From JBMNOZ01 sp050943335 (lineage in GTDB: Bacteria > Bacillota > Desulfitobacteriia > Desulfitobacteriales > Syntrophobotulaceae), in contig JBMNOZ010000016.1 of the NCBI GenBank assembly GCA_050943335.1, forward strand, positions 1 to 49,277: a stretch of DNA of 49,277 bases. Direction: 5' to 3'. This document shows positions 36,480-44,977 of this stretch, piece after piece. The notes under the pieces are model-generated. The model saw nothing but the letters and a program-made list of their open reading frames with translations. It ran no database searches and had not been told where the DNA came from. Position 1 is the first letter of the stretch. Each line of letters opens with the position of its first letter. The translations under genes and the position numbers were made by a program.

Positions 36480-37547
36480 ATGGAGTATACTGTTAAATGG
36501 ATCGACGAAAAAGACAAGGAAGAATTTAATTCCTTTATAAATAGTCATCCCGAAGGTCACGCTTTGCAGCTTTGGGAATGGGGAGCTTTAAAGGAGAAAA
36601 CTGGATGGACTTGTCATCGCCTCCTTCTTAAAACCGGAGAGGAAATTTTCGCGGCGGCAACTATTTTAGCCAGAAGATTACCGTTCTTTGGTATCCCGAT
36701 TTTTTATTGTCCTCGGGGTCCCGTTGTTGATATGGCTGCTAAAGAAAAGGTTAATGCTGTTTTTAGGGCTATTCGAGAACTAGCAAAAAAACAAAAAGCT
36801 ATTTTTTTGAAAATTGATCCTGATATTCCAAAGAATAAAGATTTAGAACTTTTTTTACGGGCTTTAGGGTTTAAATTAATTGATAAGGGAAAGAACTTTG
36901 AGGGAGCGCAACCGAAATTTGTCTTTCGTTTAGATATAAGGCCGGATGAGGAAAAGCTACTTGCTAATATGCATCAAAAAACTCGTTATAATATCCGTTT
37001 GGCCAAGAGAAGAGGAGTAACAATTCGGATCGGATCCCGTGAAGATTTGCCCGAGTTCTACCGGGTACTGAAAGAAACAACTGAACGGGATAATTTTTTA
37101 GTCCGTTCGTATTCCTATTTTGAGGATCTGTATGATTTAATGGCCCCAGCGGGCTTTGCTGAACTGTTCATTGCCGAATACAAAGGTCAAATGCTGGCCG
37201 GGACCATAGCTTTTCTGACCGGGAAAAAAGCCTGGTATGTTTACGGCGCCTCTTCAAACTTTTATCGGAACGTGATGCCCAATTATCTTATTCAGTGGGA
37301 AATGATTCGGTGGGCTAAATCGAAAGGGTGTACATTATACGATTTTCGCGGGGTATCTGGAGATTTAAACGAAAACAATCCTCTTTATGGACTTTATAAG
37401 TTTAAAAAAGGTTTTAACGGGGAGTTTACTGAGTTTATTGGGGAATGGGATTACATTTATCGACCGTTCATGTATCTGATCTGGAAAATAGTGGAAAAAG
37501 CCTACTCGAGCAAACTAAAAGGGTTTTTGACCCGCTTTTTACGCTAA
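36480..37547 (+). CDS. FemAB-family peptidoglycan peptidyltransferase (355 aa)
   Basis: This has two GNAT-like halves as in FemX/FemAB proteins (LQLWEWGALKEKTGW, FCPRGPVVD-type segment, HQKTRYNIRLAKRRGV, DFRGVSGD, LYKFKKGFNGEFTEFIGEWD). These enzymes add amino acids from aminoacyl-tRNA to lipid II to build the interpeptide bridge. The residue added cannot be told. AGGAGGTG precedes the ATG. The racemase-family gene starts 24 bp downstream, so the two are probably co-transcribed in cell wall synthesis. Confidence 0.88.
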   Translation: MEYTVKWIDEKDKEEFNSFINSHPEGHALQLWEWGALKEKTGWTCHRLLLKTGEEIFAAATILARRLPFFGIPIFYCPRGPVVDMAAKEKVNAVFRAIRELAKKQKAIFLKIDPDIPKNKDLELFLRALGFKLIDKGKNFEGAQPKFVFRLDIRPDEEKLLANMHQKTRYNIRLAKRRGVTIRIGSREDLPEFYRVLKETTERDNFLVRSYSYFEDLYDLMAPAGFAELFIAEYKGQMLAGTIAFLTGKKAWYVYGASSNFYRNVMPNYLIQWEMIRWAKSKGCTLYDFRGVSGDLNENNPLYGLYKFKKGFNGEFTEFIGEWDYIYRPFMYLIWKIVEKAYSSKLKGFLTRFLR

Positions 37548-37571
37548 GGAAACAGGAGAAAGGATTGGGTT

Positions 37572-38771
37572 ATGGCCGATTTATGGATTGAAATAGATTT
37601 GGATGCGGTAAAACACAATTATCGTCAAGTTGTTTCTAACTTAGAACCAAGCTGTAAAGTAATGGCTGTTGTTAAAGCCGATGCCTATGGCTTGGGGGCG
37701 ATAGAAGTGGCGCGGGCTTTGGAAGAAGAAGGCTGTTCCACTTTTGCAGTGACAAACATATCCGAGGCTGTGGTTTTGCGCCAGGGAGGAATTGAGGGAA
37801 AAATCTTGGTTCTGGGCCCTTCCAGCGTCGAAGAATGGCCTTTGGCTGTACAGCAGGGTTTGGAACTGACCATTGCCCAGTTGAATTTGATTCCACTTTT
37901 AGATGAGATAGCTGCTCAGCAAGGGTTGAGAGCTGGAATTCATCTAAAGATAGAGACTGGTTTCGGGCGGGCAGGATTTACTAGGGAAATGCTTCCTTCC
38001 TTGGCGGAGGAAATAAAAAAGGTTTCCCATCTTGAGGTTTTAGGAGCCTATACCCATTTGGCCCGTGGGGCGCAGAGAGAACACGAATATTCCCGCCTCC
38101 AACATCAAAAATTTATCAGTTCCCTTGAAAAACTGGCTGAGCTGGGGGTAACCGTGCCCTCAAAGCATATCTGTAATAGTGCCGGTTTTTTAGATTTTCC
38201 GGAATACCATTATGATTTCGTTCGAATTGGGACCCTTCTGGGGGGACATTTTCCTTCCCCAGCCTTTGAGGGCCGGCTTGATCTTCAAGATCCTTGGAAA
38301 GTGCTGGCTAAAATTGTACATTTGCAAAAAGTGCCTAAAGGGACATATGTGGGTTATCAAAGCCTATATAAAACTAAGCAGGAAACAACCTTAGCCGTGA
38401 TTCCGATTGGCTATGCCGATGGTTTTGGTTTAGAGCCCAAACTTATACCACAGGGTGTTATTGACTTAGGAAAAATTATTATTAAAAACATCGCTTCTCT
38501 TTTCGGTTGGCAATTAGGGCGGGAAAAAGTTACTTGGCGGGGGAAACCGGTGCGTATTGCTGGTAAAATAGGGATGCAGCTTACTGTAATAGATGTCGGC
38601 GATCTTCCTTGTCAGCTTGGAGATCAAATAACTTTGCCTTTAAGAAGAACCTGTGCCAGTGCCAGAATTACCAGAATTTACAAAAAAAATGGAGAATTTT
38701 ATAGAAAAAGAATAATAAAAGAAGGATTTTCACCATTGCATCGAGAATATTTTTCCTATTATGACTTCTAA
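37572..38771 (+). CDS. Alanine racemase-family PLP enzyme (399 aa)
   Basis: This is a fold-type III PLP enzyme. The PLP lysine is K35 (VVKADAYGLG), and the catalytic tyrosine region is VGYQSLY followed by IPIGYADG. The usual second-half motif GRxCMDQ is GKIGMQL here, so the conserved aspartate is lost, and YADG is not followed by arginine. The protein is close to the usual Alr length (about 380). It most likely supplies D-alanine for the wall, but these changes leave room for another amino acid. It is a likely operon partner of the FemAB-type gene upstream. Confidence 0.85.
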   Translation: MADLWIEIDLDAVKHNYRQVVSNLEPSCKVMAVVKADAYGLGAIEVARALEEEGCSTFAVTNISEAVVLRQGGIEGKILVLGPSSVEEWPLAVQQGLELTIAQLNLIPLLDEIAAQQGLRAGIHLKIETGFGRAGFTREMLPSLAEEIKKVSHLEVLGAYTHLARGAQREHEYSRLQHQKFISSLEKLAELGVTVPSKHICNSAGFLDFPEYHYDFVRIGTLLGGHFPSPAFEGRLDLQDPWKVLAKIVHLQKVPKGTYVGYQSLYKTKQETTLAVIPIGYADGFGLEPKLIPQGVIDLGKIIIKNIASLFGWQLGREKVTWRGKPVRIAGKIGMQLTVIDVGDLPCQLGDQITLPLRRTCASARITRIYKKNGEFYRKRIIKEGFSPLHREYFSYYDF

Positions 38772-38778
38772 AAAAAAA

Positions 38779-38804
38779 TTAGACCAACAATGGTCTAAAA
38801 ATTT
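38779..38804 (+). terminator. Candidate terminator between the racemase gene and spo0F
   Basis: TTAGACCA (38779-38786) pairs with TGGTCTAA (38791-38798) around a 4-nt loop; ATTTT follows. The stem is AT-rich and the tail short, so strength is uncertain. Confidence 0.5.
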
Positions 38805-38852
38805 TGCCTGGCAATAAATATACAAATAATAACAATTCAAGGAGCGAGCGAT

Positions 38853-39224
38853 GTGAGATTGCTAATAGTTGATGACCAGAAAGGCATTAGAATGTTACTT
38901 ACCGAGGTTTTTTCTGGCCATTGTGAAGCAATTGAATCCTGTTCAAACGGAATCGCGGCTTTAGAACTTATTCCTAAATTCAACCCTGATTTAATACTTT
39001 TGGATGTTAAAATGCCGGGAATGAATGGTATAGAAGTCCTTAAAAGACTGCGGGATACAAACCGAAGGGTTAAAGTTGTCTTAATGTCGGCTTATAGTGA
39101 TCGACATTTTGTTCAAGAAACGACAGATTTAGATGTTGCGGCCCTAATAATGAAACCTTTTGATTTGAAAGAGCTTAAAAATAAAATTGCTGAAATCTGT
39201 AATATTGAAGGTTTAGCTGAATAA
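38853..39224 (+). CDS. spo0F: Spo0F-like response regulator (123 aa)
   Basis: This is a single receiver domain of Spo0F length. It has the acidic pair VDDQ (D7, D8), phosphoacceptor D51 (LLDVKMPG), MSAYS switch and MKPF lysine. The order pyrG, spo0F, fbaA, tal matches Bacillus, which supports the name. Spo0F passes phosphate from sensor kinases to Spo0B and then Spo0A at entry into sporulation; Clostridia often lack this relay, so the partner here is open. The start is GTG with AAGGAG upstream. Confidence 0.85.
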   Translation: MRLLIVDDQKGIRMLLTEVFSGHCEAIESCSNGIAALELIPKFNPDLILLDVKMPGMNGIEVLKRLRDTNRRVKVVLMSAYSDRHFVQETTDLDVAALIMKPFDLKELKNKIAEICNIEGLAE

Positions 39225-39267
39225 GCATCACGAAATCAATATATTAGAAGATTAGGTATCTCCCTGC

Positions 39268-39294
39268 GCCAGACCAAGGAAAGGAAGGTCTGGC
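39268..39294 (+). promoter_or_regulatory. Hairpin in the spo0F to 39391 gap
   Basis: GCCAGACC (39268-39275) pairs with GGTCTGGC (39287-39294) around the purine-rich loop AAGGAAAGGAA. No U tract follows, so it is a poor terminator. A second imperfect hairpin lies at about 39323-39360 before the next ribosome binding site. Confidence 0.45.
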
Positions 39295-39390
39295 TATTTG
39301 GTGTTGAAGAGCAGCAAAGATTTGGCAAATTTCTTTCCCAGCAGGAAAAATTCCAAAACCGAAGAATAATAATTTTAGGAGGGGAGAAAG

Positions 39391-40065
39391 ATGATGGTTT
39401 CGACAATGACCACCTTGGTAATCCAGTGTTCGAAATGTGGGAAGTTGCAACTCAAAACTCTTTCTCTTTTTCACATTTCACAGCGAGATGGGGAAAGCTA
39501 TTGTTGTGAATGCCAAACTCCTCTGCTAAAATTTACTAGTTTCCAGAGAAAAATTTGCAGTTTGAAATACCCTTGTATTTACTGCGGTAATTCTCATAGA
39601 ATCACGGTCAAACGTTCTAAGGTTTGGGGGGAAGAGGTTCTTCCCTTGGTTTGTTTGAGTAAAGGTTTAACTGTCGGCTGTCTTGGGCCCCGACAGGAAG
39701 CAGAAGATATCTACCAGGATCTTAAAAAAGAATTTGTCCAATTTCTTTATCAGCTTGTCAAAGATGAAGAAGATAGTGCAGAATTCGATGTTTTTTTTGT
39801 TGTCTATGCAATAATGGAGAAACTGAGCAAGATGGTGGGAAGCGGTAAGCTAGGCTGCAGGTGCGGCAACGATTTTTTGAAGGTGGAAATTATGCCGGAC
39901 AGAATTGAACTCCTATGTGAAAAGTGCCGGGCAGCAGGAATAATTCATACGGATAATAAAGATATTTTGCGCATAATAGATGATATGGGATCAATTTTTT
40001 TAGAAGAGAGTACAACTTGGTTTCTAAACGATGTTTTCAGGAACCAAAATCTTCAAAAAAATTAA
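39391..40065 (+). CDS. Cysteine-rich protein of unknown function (224 aa)
   Basis: AGGAGGGGAG precedes the ATG. Cysteines are arranged as four CxxC-type pairs: CSKCG near residue 13, CCEC near 38, CIYCG near 62, and CRCG with CEKC near 151 and 173. This suggests two zinc-ribbon-like units flanking a helical middle (ADIYQDLKKEFVQFLYQ-type). I do not recognise a family. It stands between spo0F and fbaA, where Bacillus has no such gene, and ends 20 bp before fbaA. Confidence 0.7.
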   Translation: MMVSTMTTLVIQCSKCGKLQLKTLSLFHISQRDGESYCCECQTPLLKFTSFQRKICSLKYPCIYCGNSHRITVKRSKVWGEEVLPLVCLSKGLTVGCLGPRQEAEDIYQDLKKEFVQFLYQLVKDEEDSAEFDVFFVVYAIMEKLSKMVGSGKLGCRCGNDFLKVEIMPDRIELLCEKCRAAGIIHTDNKDILRIIDDMGSIFLEESTTWFLNDVFRNQNLQKN

Positions 40066-40085
40066 AATTACGGGAGTTGGTCGTA

Positions 40086-40940
40086 GTGAGCTTTGTTTCT
40101 ATGAAAGAGTTGCTTCTCGATGCCAAAAAAAACCGTTATGCAATCGGAGCTTTCAACTGCAATAATATGGAGATCGTCCAGGCCATAGTTGCCGCTGCGG
40201 AGGCGGAAAGGTCGCCGGTAATTATTCAGGCTAGTCAGGGAGCAATAAAATACGCAGGAATTAATTATATAGTAGGTTTGAGCAAAATAGCGGCGCAGAG
40301 CGTTAAAGTTCCGGTGGTTTTGCATTTGGATCATGGGACAAGTTTTGAGCAATGTGTGGAGTGTATTAAAAACGGTTTTAGTTCCGTGATGTTTGATGGC
40401 TCTCAACTACCTTTAGCCGATAATATAGCTATAACTAAGAAAGTAGTAGCTGTAGCTCAACCTTTGGGTTTAACAGTGGAAGCCGAACTCGGCAAAATCG
40501 GGGGCACTGAGGACGATATCACTGTCTCTGAAAGAGAAGCTCTGTTTACCGATCCAGCGGAAGCAGAAGTATTTTGTAAAGAGACTGCTGTTGACGCTTT
40601 GGCTGTGGCTATTGGCACTGCCCACGGTCAATATAAGGGTACACCCCAGCTCGATTTCGAGCGCCTTAAAGAAATTGTTAAGAGAGTTTCGATCCCCATA
40701 GTATTACACGGTTCTTCCGGGGTGCCGGATGAAGATATTCGGAAGGCGATTTCTCTTGGGGTTTGTAAGGTCAATATAGACACCAATATTCGGGAAGCGT
40801 TTGTAACAGCGGCTCGCCAGGTGCTCGTTGCGGACGCAGCGGAAATAGATCCTCGAAAAGCCTTAGGTCCAGCTAGAGAGGCCGCTATCGAGATAATCAG
40901 GGAAAAAATTCGTCTTTTCGGCAGTAGTGGAAAAGCCTAA
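40086..40940 (+). CDS. fbaA: Class II fructose-1,6-bisphosphate aldolase (284 aa)
   Basis: This is a zinc-dependent aldolase: YAIGAFNCNNMEIVQAI, the zinc ligand region LHLDHG, AELGKIGGTED, GTAHGQYKG and LHGSSG are all present. It interconverts fructose 1,6-bisphosphate with DHAP and glyceraldehyde 3-phosphate. GTG 40086 gives the usual 284-285 residues and is preceded by GGGAG; a start at 40017 would overlap the upstream gene. tal and glpX follow, so the cluster serves glycolysis and gluconeogenesis. Confidence 0.95.
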   Translation: MSFVSMKELLLDAKKNRYAIGAFNCNNMEIVQAIVAAAEAERSPVIIQASQGAIKYAGINYIVGLSKIAAQSVKVPVVLHLDHGTSFEQCVECIKNGFSSVMFDGSQLPLADNIAITKKVVAVAQPLGLTVEAELGKIGGTEDDITVSEREALFTDPAEAEVFCKETAVDALAVAIGTAHGQYKGTPQLDFERLKEIVKRVSIPIVLHGSSGVPDEDIRKAISLGVCKVNIDTNIREAFVTAARQVLVADAAEIDPRKALGPAREAAIEIIREKIRLFGSSGKA

Positions 40941-40965
40941 AAGTTTGGATTGGGAGGATGGAATA

Positions 40966-41604
40966 ATGCGCATTTTCTTAGATTCGGCTAATCTAGAGGA
41001 AATTTCTAAAGCCTGGGAAATGGGGGTCATTTCCGGAGTGACAACCAATCCCACTTTAGTAGCCAAAGAAAAAACAGATTTCCACACCTTGATCTGCCGG
41101 ATAGCGGAAATTGTATCTGGGCCGATAAGCGCTGAGGTTCTCGCTTTAGACTACGAGGGGATCCTCGCTGAAGCCAGGGCTCTAGCTGCTATTAATTCCA
41201 ACATAGTTGTTAAGATCCCGATAAGCGAGGAGGGTTTAAGAGCGATTAAGACGCTATCCCGAGAAGAGATAGCCACGAATGCAACTTTAGTTTTTAATGC
41301 TATTCAAGCGTTATTAGCAGCCAGGGCAGGAGCTACTTATGTAAGTCCTTTCTTAGGGAGGCTTGATGATATCGGCGAAAACGGTTTAAATGCTCTGGCT
41401 GATATCAGGGAGATATTCAATGTCCACGGTTTAGACTGTAAGATTATTGCCGCGAGTATAAGAAATCCGGTTCATGTTTTAGAGGCGGCCAAAATTGGAG
41501 CTGATTTTGCAACTATACCCTTCGGGGTATTAAAACGGCTTCTCGGTCATCCTTTGACAACATCCGGAATAGAAAGGTTTCTGGCTGATTGGCACAAAAA
41601 CTAA
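40966..41604 (+). CDS. tal: Transaldolase, small Tal/FSA-like type (212 aa)
   Basis: The start MRIFLDSANLEEI, GVTTNPTLVAKE, the Schiff-base lysine in VVKIPIS, and SPFLGRLDDIG match the short transaldolase/fructose-6-phosphate aldolase-like family. It probably moves a dihydroxyacetone unit in the pentose phosphate pathway. ATG 40966 has GGGAGG upstream and the typical family N-terminus; an upstream GTG at 40927 would overlap fbaA. Confidence 0.93.
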   Translation: MRIFLDSANLEEISKAWEMGVISGVTTNPTLVAKEKTDFHTLICRIAEIVSGPISAEVLALDYEGILAEARALAAINSNIVVKIPISEEGLRAIKTLSREEIATNATLVFNAIQALLAARAGATYVSPFLGRLDDIGENGLNALADIREIFNVHGLDCKIIAASIRNPVHVLEAAKIGADFATIPFGVLKRLLGHPLTTSGIERFLADWHKN

Positions 41605-41625
41605 AATAGAAGAGGGGGAGGATTG

Positions 41626-42597
41626 ATGGAAAGAGAACTTACAATGGAATTTGCCAGAGTAACCGAAGCCGCTGCTCTTGCTTCAGCTCGCTGGGTCGGC
41701 ATGGGGGATAAAATCAGTGCCGACAACGCTGCTGTAGAAGCGATGAGGGCTTTATTCGATACTGTTCATATGGACGGTACCGTTGTGATCGGCGAGGGAG
41801 AAATGGATGAGGCGCCGATGCTTTATATCGGTGAGAAATTAGGAACTGGTGAAAAACCGGAAGTAGATGTGGCTGTCGATCCGCTGGAAGGTACTAACTT
41901 GGTAGCCAAAGGCTTGCCGGGCTCAATTTCCGTTCTTGCGGTTACTAAAAGATATGCTCTCCTTCATGCTCCGGATATGTACATGGAAAAAATCGCCGTG
42001 GGTCCTCGGGCGGCTGGGAGGATTCATCTCGATGCGCCGGTTGCGGAAAATTTAGAAAATATTGCTCAAGCTTTACAAAAAAGAGTTGAGGATTTGACTG
42101 TTGTAATTCTGGATCGGGAGCGCCACGTAGAGTTAATAAAACAAGTTCGACAATGTGGGGCTAGAATAAGATTGATAAGTGACGGGGATGTGGCCCCGGC
42201 TGTGGCCTGTGCCATTGAAGATAGCGGAATTGATGTTATGATGGGAATCGGGGGGGCACCGGAAGGAGTATTGGCAGCGGCGGCTTTGCGTTGTCTCGGC
42301 GGGGAAATGCAGGGCAGACTTTGGCCGGAGGATGAGCAAGATATTGCTCGGGCCAAGAAACTAGGTATTACCGATGTTCACAAACTGTTGACTCTCGATG
42401 ATCTAGTGAATACAGATGATATATTCTTTGCGGCCACAGGAATTACAGAGGGTCCTCTCCTCCGGGGAGTAAGGTTTAATGCTGGAGGAGCAGTTACCCA
42501 CAGTGTAGTGATGAGAGGGAGGACCGGAACAGTAAGATTTATTGAGGCCAAACACCATTTCGCTAAAAAACCAAAGTATGCTATCAAAGGGGTTTAG
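41626..42597 (+). CDS. glpX: Class II fructose-1,6-bisphosphatase GlpX (323 aa)
   Basis: This has the Li-sensitive phosphatase fold with metal-binding DPLEGTN and GEGEMDEAPM, and GIGGAPEGVLAAAALR, typical of GlpX. It removes the 1-phosphate of fructose 1,6-bisphosphate in gluconeogenesis. ATG 41626 is used rather than the adjacent TTG 41623, with GGGGGAGG upstream. It follows tal as in Bacillus; rho, which follows glpX there, is absent. Confidence 0.95.
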   Translation: MERELTMEFARVTEAAALASARWVGMGDKISADNAAVEAMRALFDTVHMDGTVVIGEGEMDEAPMLYIGEKLGTGEKPEVDVAVDPLEGTNLVAKGLPGSISVLAVTKRYALLHAPDMYMEKIAVGPRAAGRIHLDAPVAENLENIAQALQKRVEDLTVVILDRERHVELIKQVRQCGARIRLISDGDVAPAVACAIEDSGIDVMMGIGGAPEGVLAAAALRCLGGEMQGRLWPEDEQDIARAKKLGITDVHKLLTLDDLVNTDDIFFAATGITEGPLLRGVRFNAGGAVTHSVVMRGRTGTVRFIEAKHHFAKKPKYAIKGV

Positions 42598-42619
42598 GCA
42601 AGCAAGTTTTGTAATTTTC

Positions 42620-42649
42620 TTGACCTGTTATTAAAAGGTATGCTAAAAT
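42620..42649 (+). promoter_or_regulatory. Sigma-A-type promoter of rpmE
   Basis: TTGACC (42620-42625) and TAAAAT (42644-42649) are separated by 18 bp, 60 bp before the rpmE start. It is probably the main promoter for the rpmE-prfA-prmC group. Confidence 0.65.
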
Positions 42650-42708
42650 ATCAAACGGCGATTGATTTTTTTTATTGACAATCCGGATCAGAAGGAAGGT
42701 GACAAATA

Positions 42709-42909
42709 GTGAAAGAAAAAATTCATCCCAATTACCAACAAACTACAATAAGTTGTGCTTGTGGCAATGTAATCGAAACAGGCAGCACGCGGAAAGATAT
42801 TAAGGTAGAAATATGCTCCAAGTGTCATCCTTTCTACACAGGGGTTCAAAGATTTGTTGATGCTGGTGGCCGGGTTGATCGTTTTAAAAAGAGATATGGT
42901 TTGGAATAA
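42709..42909 (+). CDS. rpmE: 50S ribosomal protein bL31 (66 aa)
   Basis: This is of normal size for bL31. The cysteines CAC (C16, C18) and CSKC (C36, C39) show the zinc-binding form. FYTGVQRFVDAGGRVDRFKKRYG is the conserved end. It sits between the ribosomal subunits and in the zinc form doubles as a zinc store. The start is GTG with GAAGGAAGGTG upstream. Confidence 0.97.
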   Translation: MKEKIHPNYQQTTISCACGNVIETGSTRKDIKVEICSKCHPFYTGVQRFVDAGGRVDRFKKRYGLE

Positions 42910-42948
42910 TGGCAGGCGGCCGTTATCACTTAGTAGTTTAGAGAGAAG

Positions 42949-42970
42949 GAGCAGAGCGGAAGCTCTGCTC
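42949..42970 (+). terminator. Hairpin between rpmE and prfA
   Basis: GAGCAGAGC (42949-42957) pairs with GCTCTGCTC (42962-42970), closing a GGAA tetraloop. The tail has few T, so it may pause or process rather than end the transcript. Confidence 0.5.
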
Positions 42971-43031
42971 TTCGATATTAAGGCTGTTATTCCACTTTCA
43001 GTTTATTTCAGACGGGCGGGAGAGATAATCA

Positions 43032-44099
43032 ATGCTAACGAGGTTAGAAGAAATAGAAAAGAAGTATAATGAATTATCTGAACTTCTATCCAAACCGGAG
43101 ATAATAGCTAACCAGACTGAATTCCAAAAATACGCTAAGAGCCAGGCTGCTATTGCTGACATTGTAGAAGTTTTTAGGCAATACAAAAGCATTGTTACCC
43201 AACTTCAAGATATTAATGAGATGTTAAATGAGAGTCTGGATTCAGAGATGAGGGAACTAGCAGAGATTGAGCAGGCTGAGTTGTTGAGCAAAAAGAAAAA
43301 TTTAGAGGACGAGCTTAGAATTCTTTTGCTGCCTAAAGATCCCAATGATGAAAAAAACGTTATTGTTGAAATCCGGGCGGGCACCGGCGGGGATGAGGCA
43401 GCGTTATTTGCCGGGGATTTATATAGAATGTATACCAGGTATGCTGAAAACAAAAAATGGCGAACAGAAATCTTGAGCGCCAGTTACACCGATATTGGTG
43501 GTTTTAAAGAGATTATTTTTCTCATTGAAGGCCAAGGAGCTTACAGTAGGTTGAAATTTGAAAGCGGTGTGCACCGTGTTCAGCGTATTCCGACTACTGA
43601 GTCCGGAGGTCGAATCCATACTTCCACTGCGACAGTGGCGGTTTTGCCGGAAGCGGAGGAAGTGGATGTAGAACTTAACCCTAATGAGATTAGAATCGAT
43701 ATTTTTTGTTCCAGTGGACCTGGGGGACAATCTGTTAATACTACGCAATCCGCTGTTCGCGTGACTCATTTGCCTACGGGGATAGTTGTGTCCTGTCAGG
43801 ATGAAAAATCTCAGCATAAAAACAAAGAAAAGGCCCTCAAGGTTTTAAGAGCCAGGTTATTAGAAAAAGCCCAGGAAGAAGCCCGAGGAGAAATTGCCCA
43901 AGAACGAAAAAATCAGGTAGGCACAGGTGATAGAAGCGAAAGAATCCGCACTTATAATTTTCCCCAAGGGAGGGTCTCAGACCACCGCATCGGTTTGACA
44001 CTTCATCGTTTAGATCAAATTCTTCTGGGGGAATTAGATGAAATCATCGAAGCTTTGATTTCCACAGACCAGGCTGAGAGGCTTAAGGCTTCGGAGTGA
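43032..44099 (+). CDS. prfA: Peptide chain release factor 1 (355 aa)
   Basis: This has the GGQ motif (GPGGQSVNTTQSAVRVTH), whose glutamine is methylated by PrmC, and an N-terminal coiled-coil domain. It reads UAA and UAG and hydrolyses peptidyl-tRNA. GGGAGAG precedes the ATG. prmC starts 3 bp after the stop, so modifier and target are co-expressed. Confidence 0.97.
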   Translation: MLTRLEEIEKKYNELSELLSKPEIIANQTEFQKYAKSQAAIADIVEVFRQYKSIVTQLQDINEMLNESLDSEMRELAEIEQAELLSKKKNLEDELRILLLPKDPNDEKNVIVEIRAGTGGDEAALFAGDLYRMYTRYAENKKWRTEILSASYTDIGGFKEIIFLIEGQGAYSRLKFESGVHRVQRIPTTESGGRIHTSTATVAVLPEAEEVDVELNPNEIRIDIFCSSGPGGQSVNTTQSAVRVTHLPTGIVVSCQDEKSQHKNKEKALKVLRARLLEKAQEEARGEIAQERKNQVGTGDRSERIRTYNFPQGRVSDHRIGLTLHRLDQILLGELDEIIEALISTDQAERLKASE

Positions 44100-44102
44100 T
44101 CT

Positions 44103-44975
44103 ATGGCGGAAAATATTATTGGTTTTAATTCTTATCAAGTTCTCGATCTTTTAAAAAGCGGGACAGAATATTTAAAAATCAAAGGAGTGGAGCACCCGCG
44201 GGTGGAAGCGGATTTGATTTTGGCCCATGTCTTAGAGAAGACGCGAGCGGAGCTTTATTTAGAGCGAGAAAGGGAAGTCGCGTTGCCCGCAGTAGAGGAG
44301 TATGCTGAATTCTTAGTCCGGCGGGGCAATAGAGAGCCCTTGGCTTATTTGCTGGGGAAAAAAGAGTTTATGGGCCTTGATTTTTTTGTCGATCAACGGG
44401 TCCTTATTCCGAGGCCGGAGACTGAGCTCTTAGTGGAGAAAGTCATAGCTACTGTAAAGAGGAGACCGGAGCAGAAGAGGTGGCGGATTTTGGATCTCGG
44501 TACGGGGAGCGGAGTACTGGCAATTTCTCTCGCTTACTTTCTGCCCCAAGTGGAAGTCACCGCCGTGGATGTTTCAAAGGCGGCCTTAGATGTCGCCTGT
44601 CTAAATGCCCACCGGTTAGATGTTAAAATTGACTTTCAACACGGGGATTTGTTTGAGGGCCTTAGGAATAAAAAATTCGATATTGTTGTTTCCAATCCGC
44701 CCTACATTTCCTTTAAGGAATATTATCACTGTGCTCCAGAGGTCAAAAAAGAGCCAATCCTCGCCCTTCTCGGTGGATTTGACGGCTTAAGCTACTATCG
44801 AAAGATTTCAGATCAAGTCGCTGAATTTCTAAATCCCAAGGGCTTACTATTTCTTGAGATAGGCTGTTCCCAGGGTCGCGATGTAGCTGACTTATTCGAA
44901 AGGCGAGGTTTCAAAACGAAAGTAATCCCTGATTACGCGGGTTTAGATAGAATATTACAAGCAGAAAAGGAATAG
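44103..44975 (+). CDS. prmC: Release factor glutamine methyltransferase PrmC (290 aa)
   Basis: An N-terminal helical domain precedes a SAM-binding domain (LDLGTGSGVLAISLA) with the substrate motif NPPYI. It methylates the GGQ glutamine of the release factors. Its close coupling to prfA confirms the role. The C-terminus is typical (FKTKVIPDYAGLDRILQA). Confidence 0.96.
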   Translation: MAENIIGFNSYQVLDLLKSGTEYLKIKGVEHPRVEADLILAHVLEKTRAELYLEREREVALPAVEEYAEFLVRRGNREPLAYLLGKKEFMGLDFFVDQRVLIPRPETELLVEKVIATVKRRPEQKRWRILDLGTGSGVLAISLAYFLPQVEVTAVDVSKAALDVACLNAHRLDVKIDFQHGDLFEGLRNKKFDIVVSNPPYISFKEYYHCAPEVKKEPILALLGGFDGLSYYRKISDQVAEFLNPKGLLFLEIGCSQGRDVADLFERRGFKTKVIPDYAGLDRILQAEKE

Positions 44976-44977
44976 AA

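Noticed and set aside
40017..40085. Upstream start for fbaA
   Set aside because: It would overlap the preceding gene and add 23 residues absent from the family; GTG 40086 gives the usual length.
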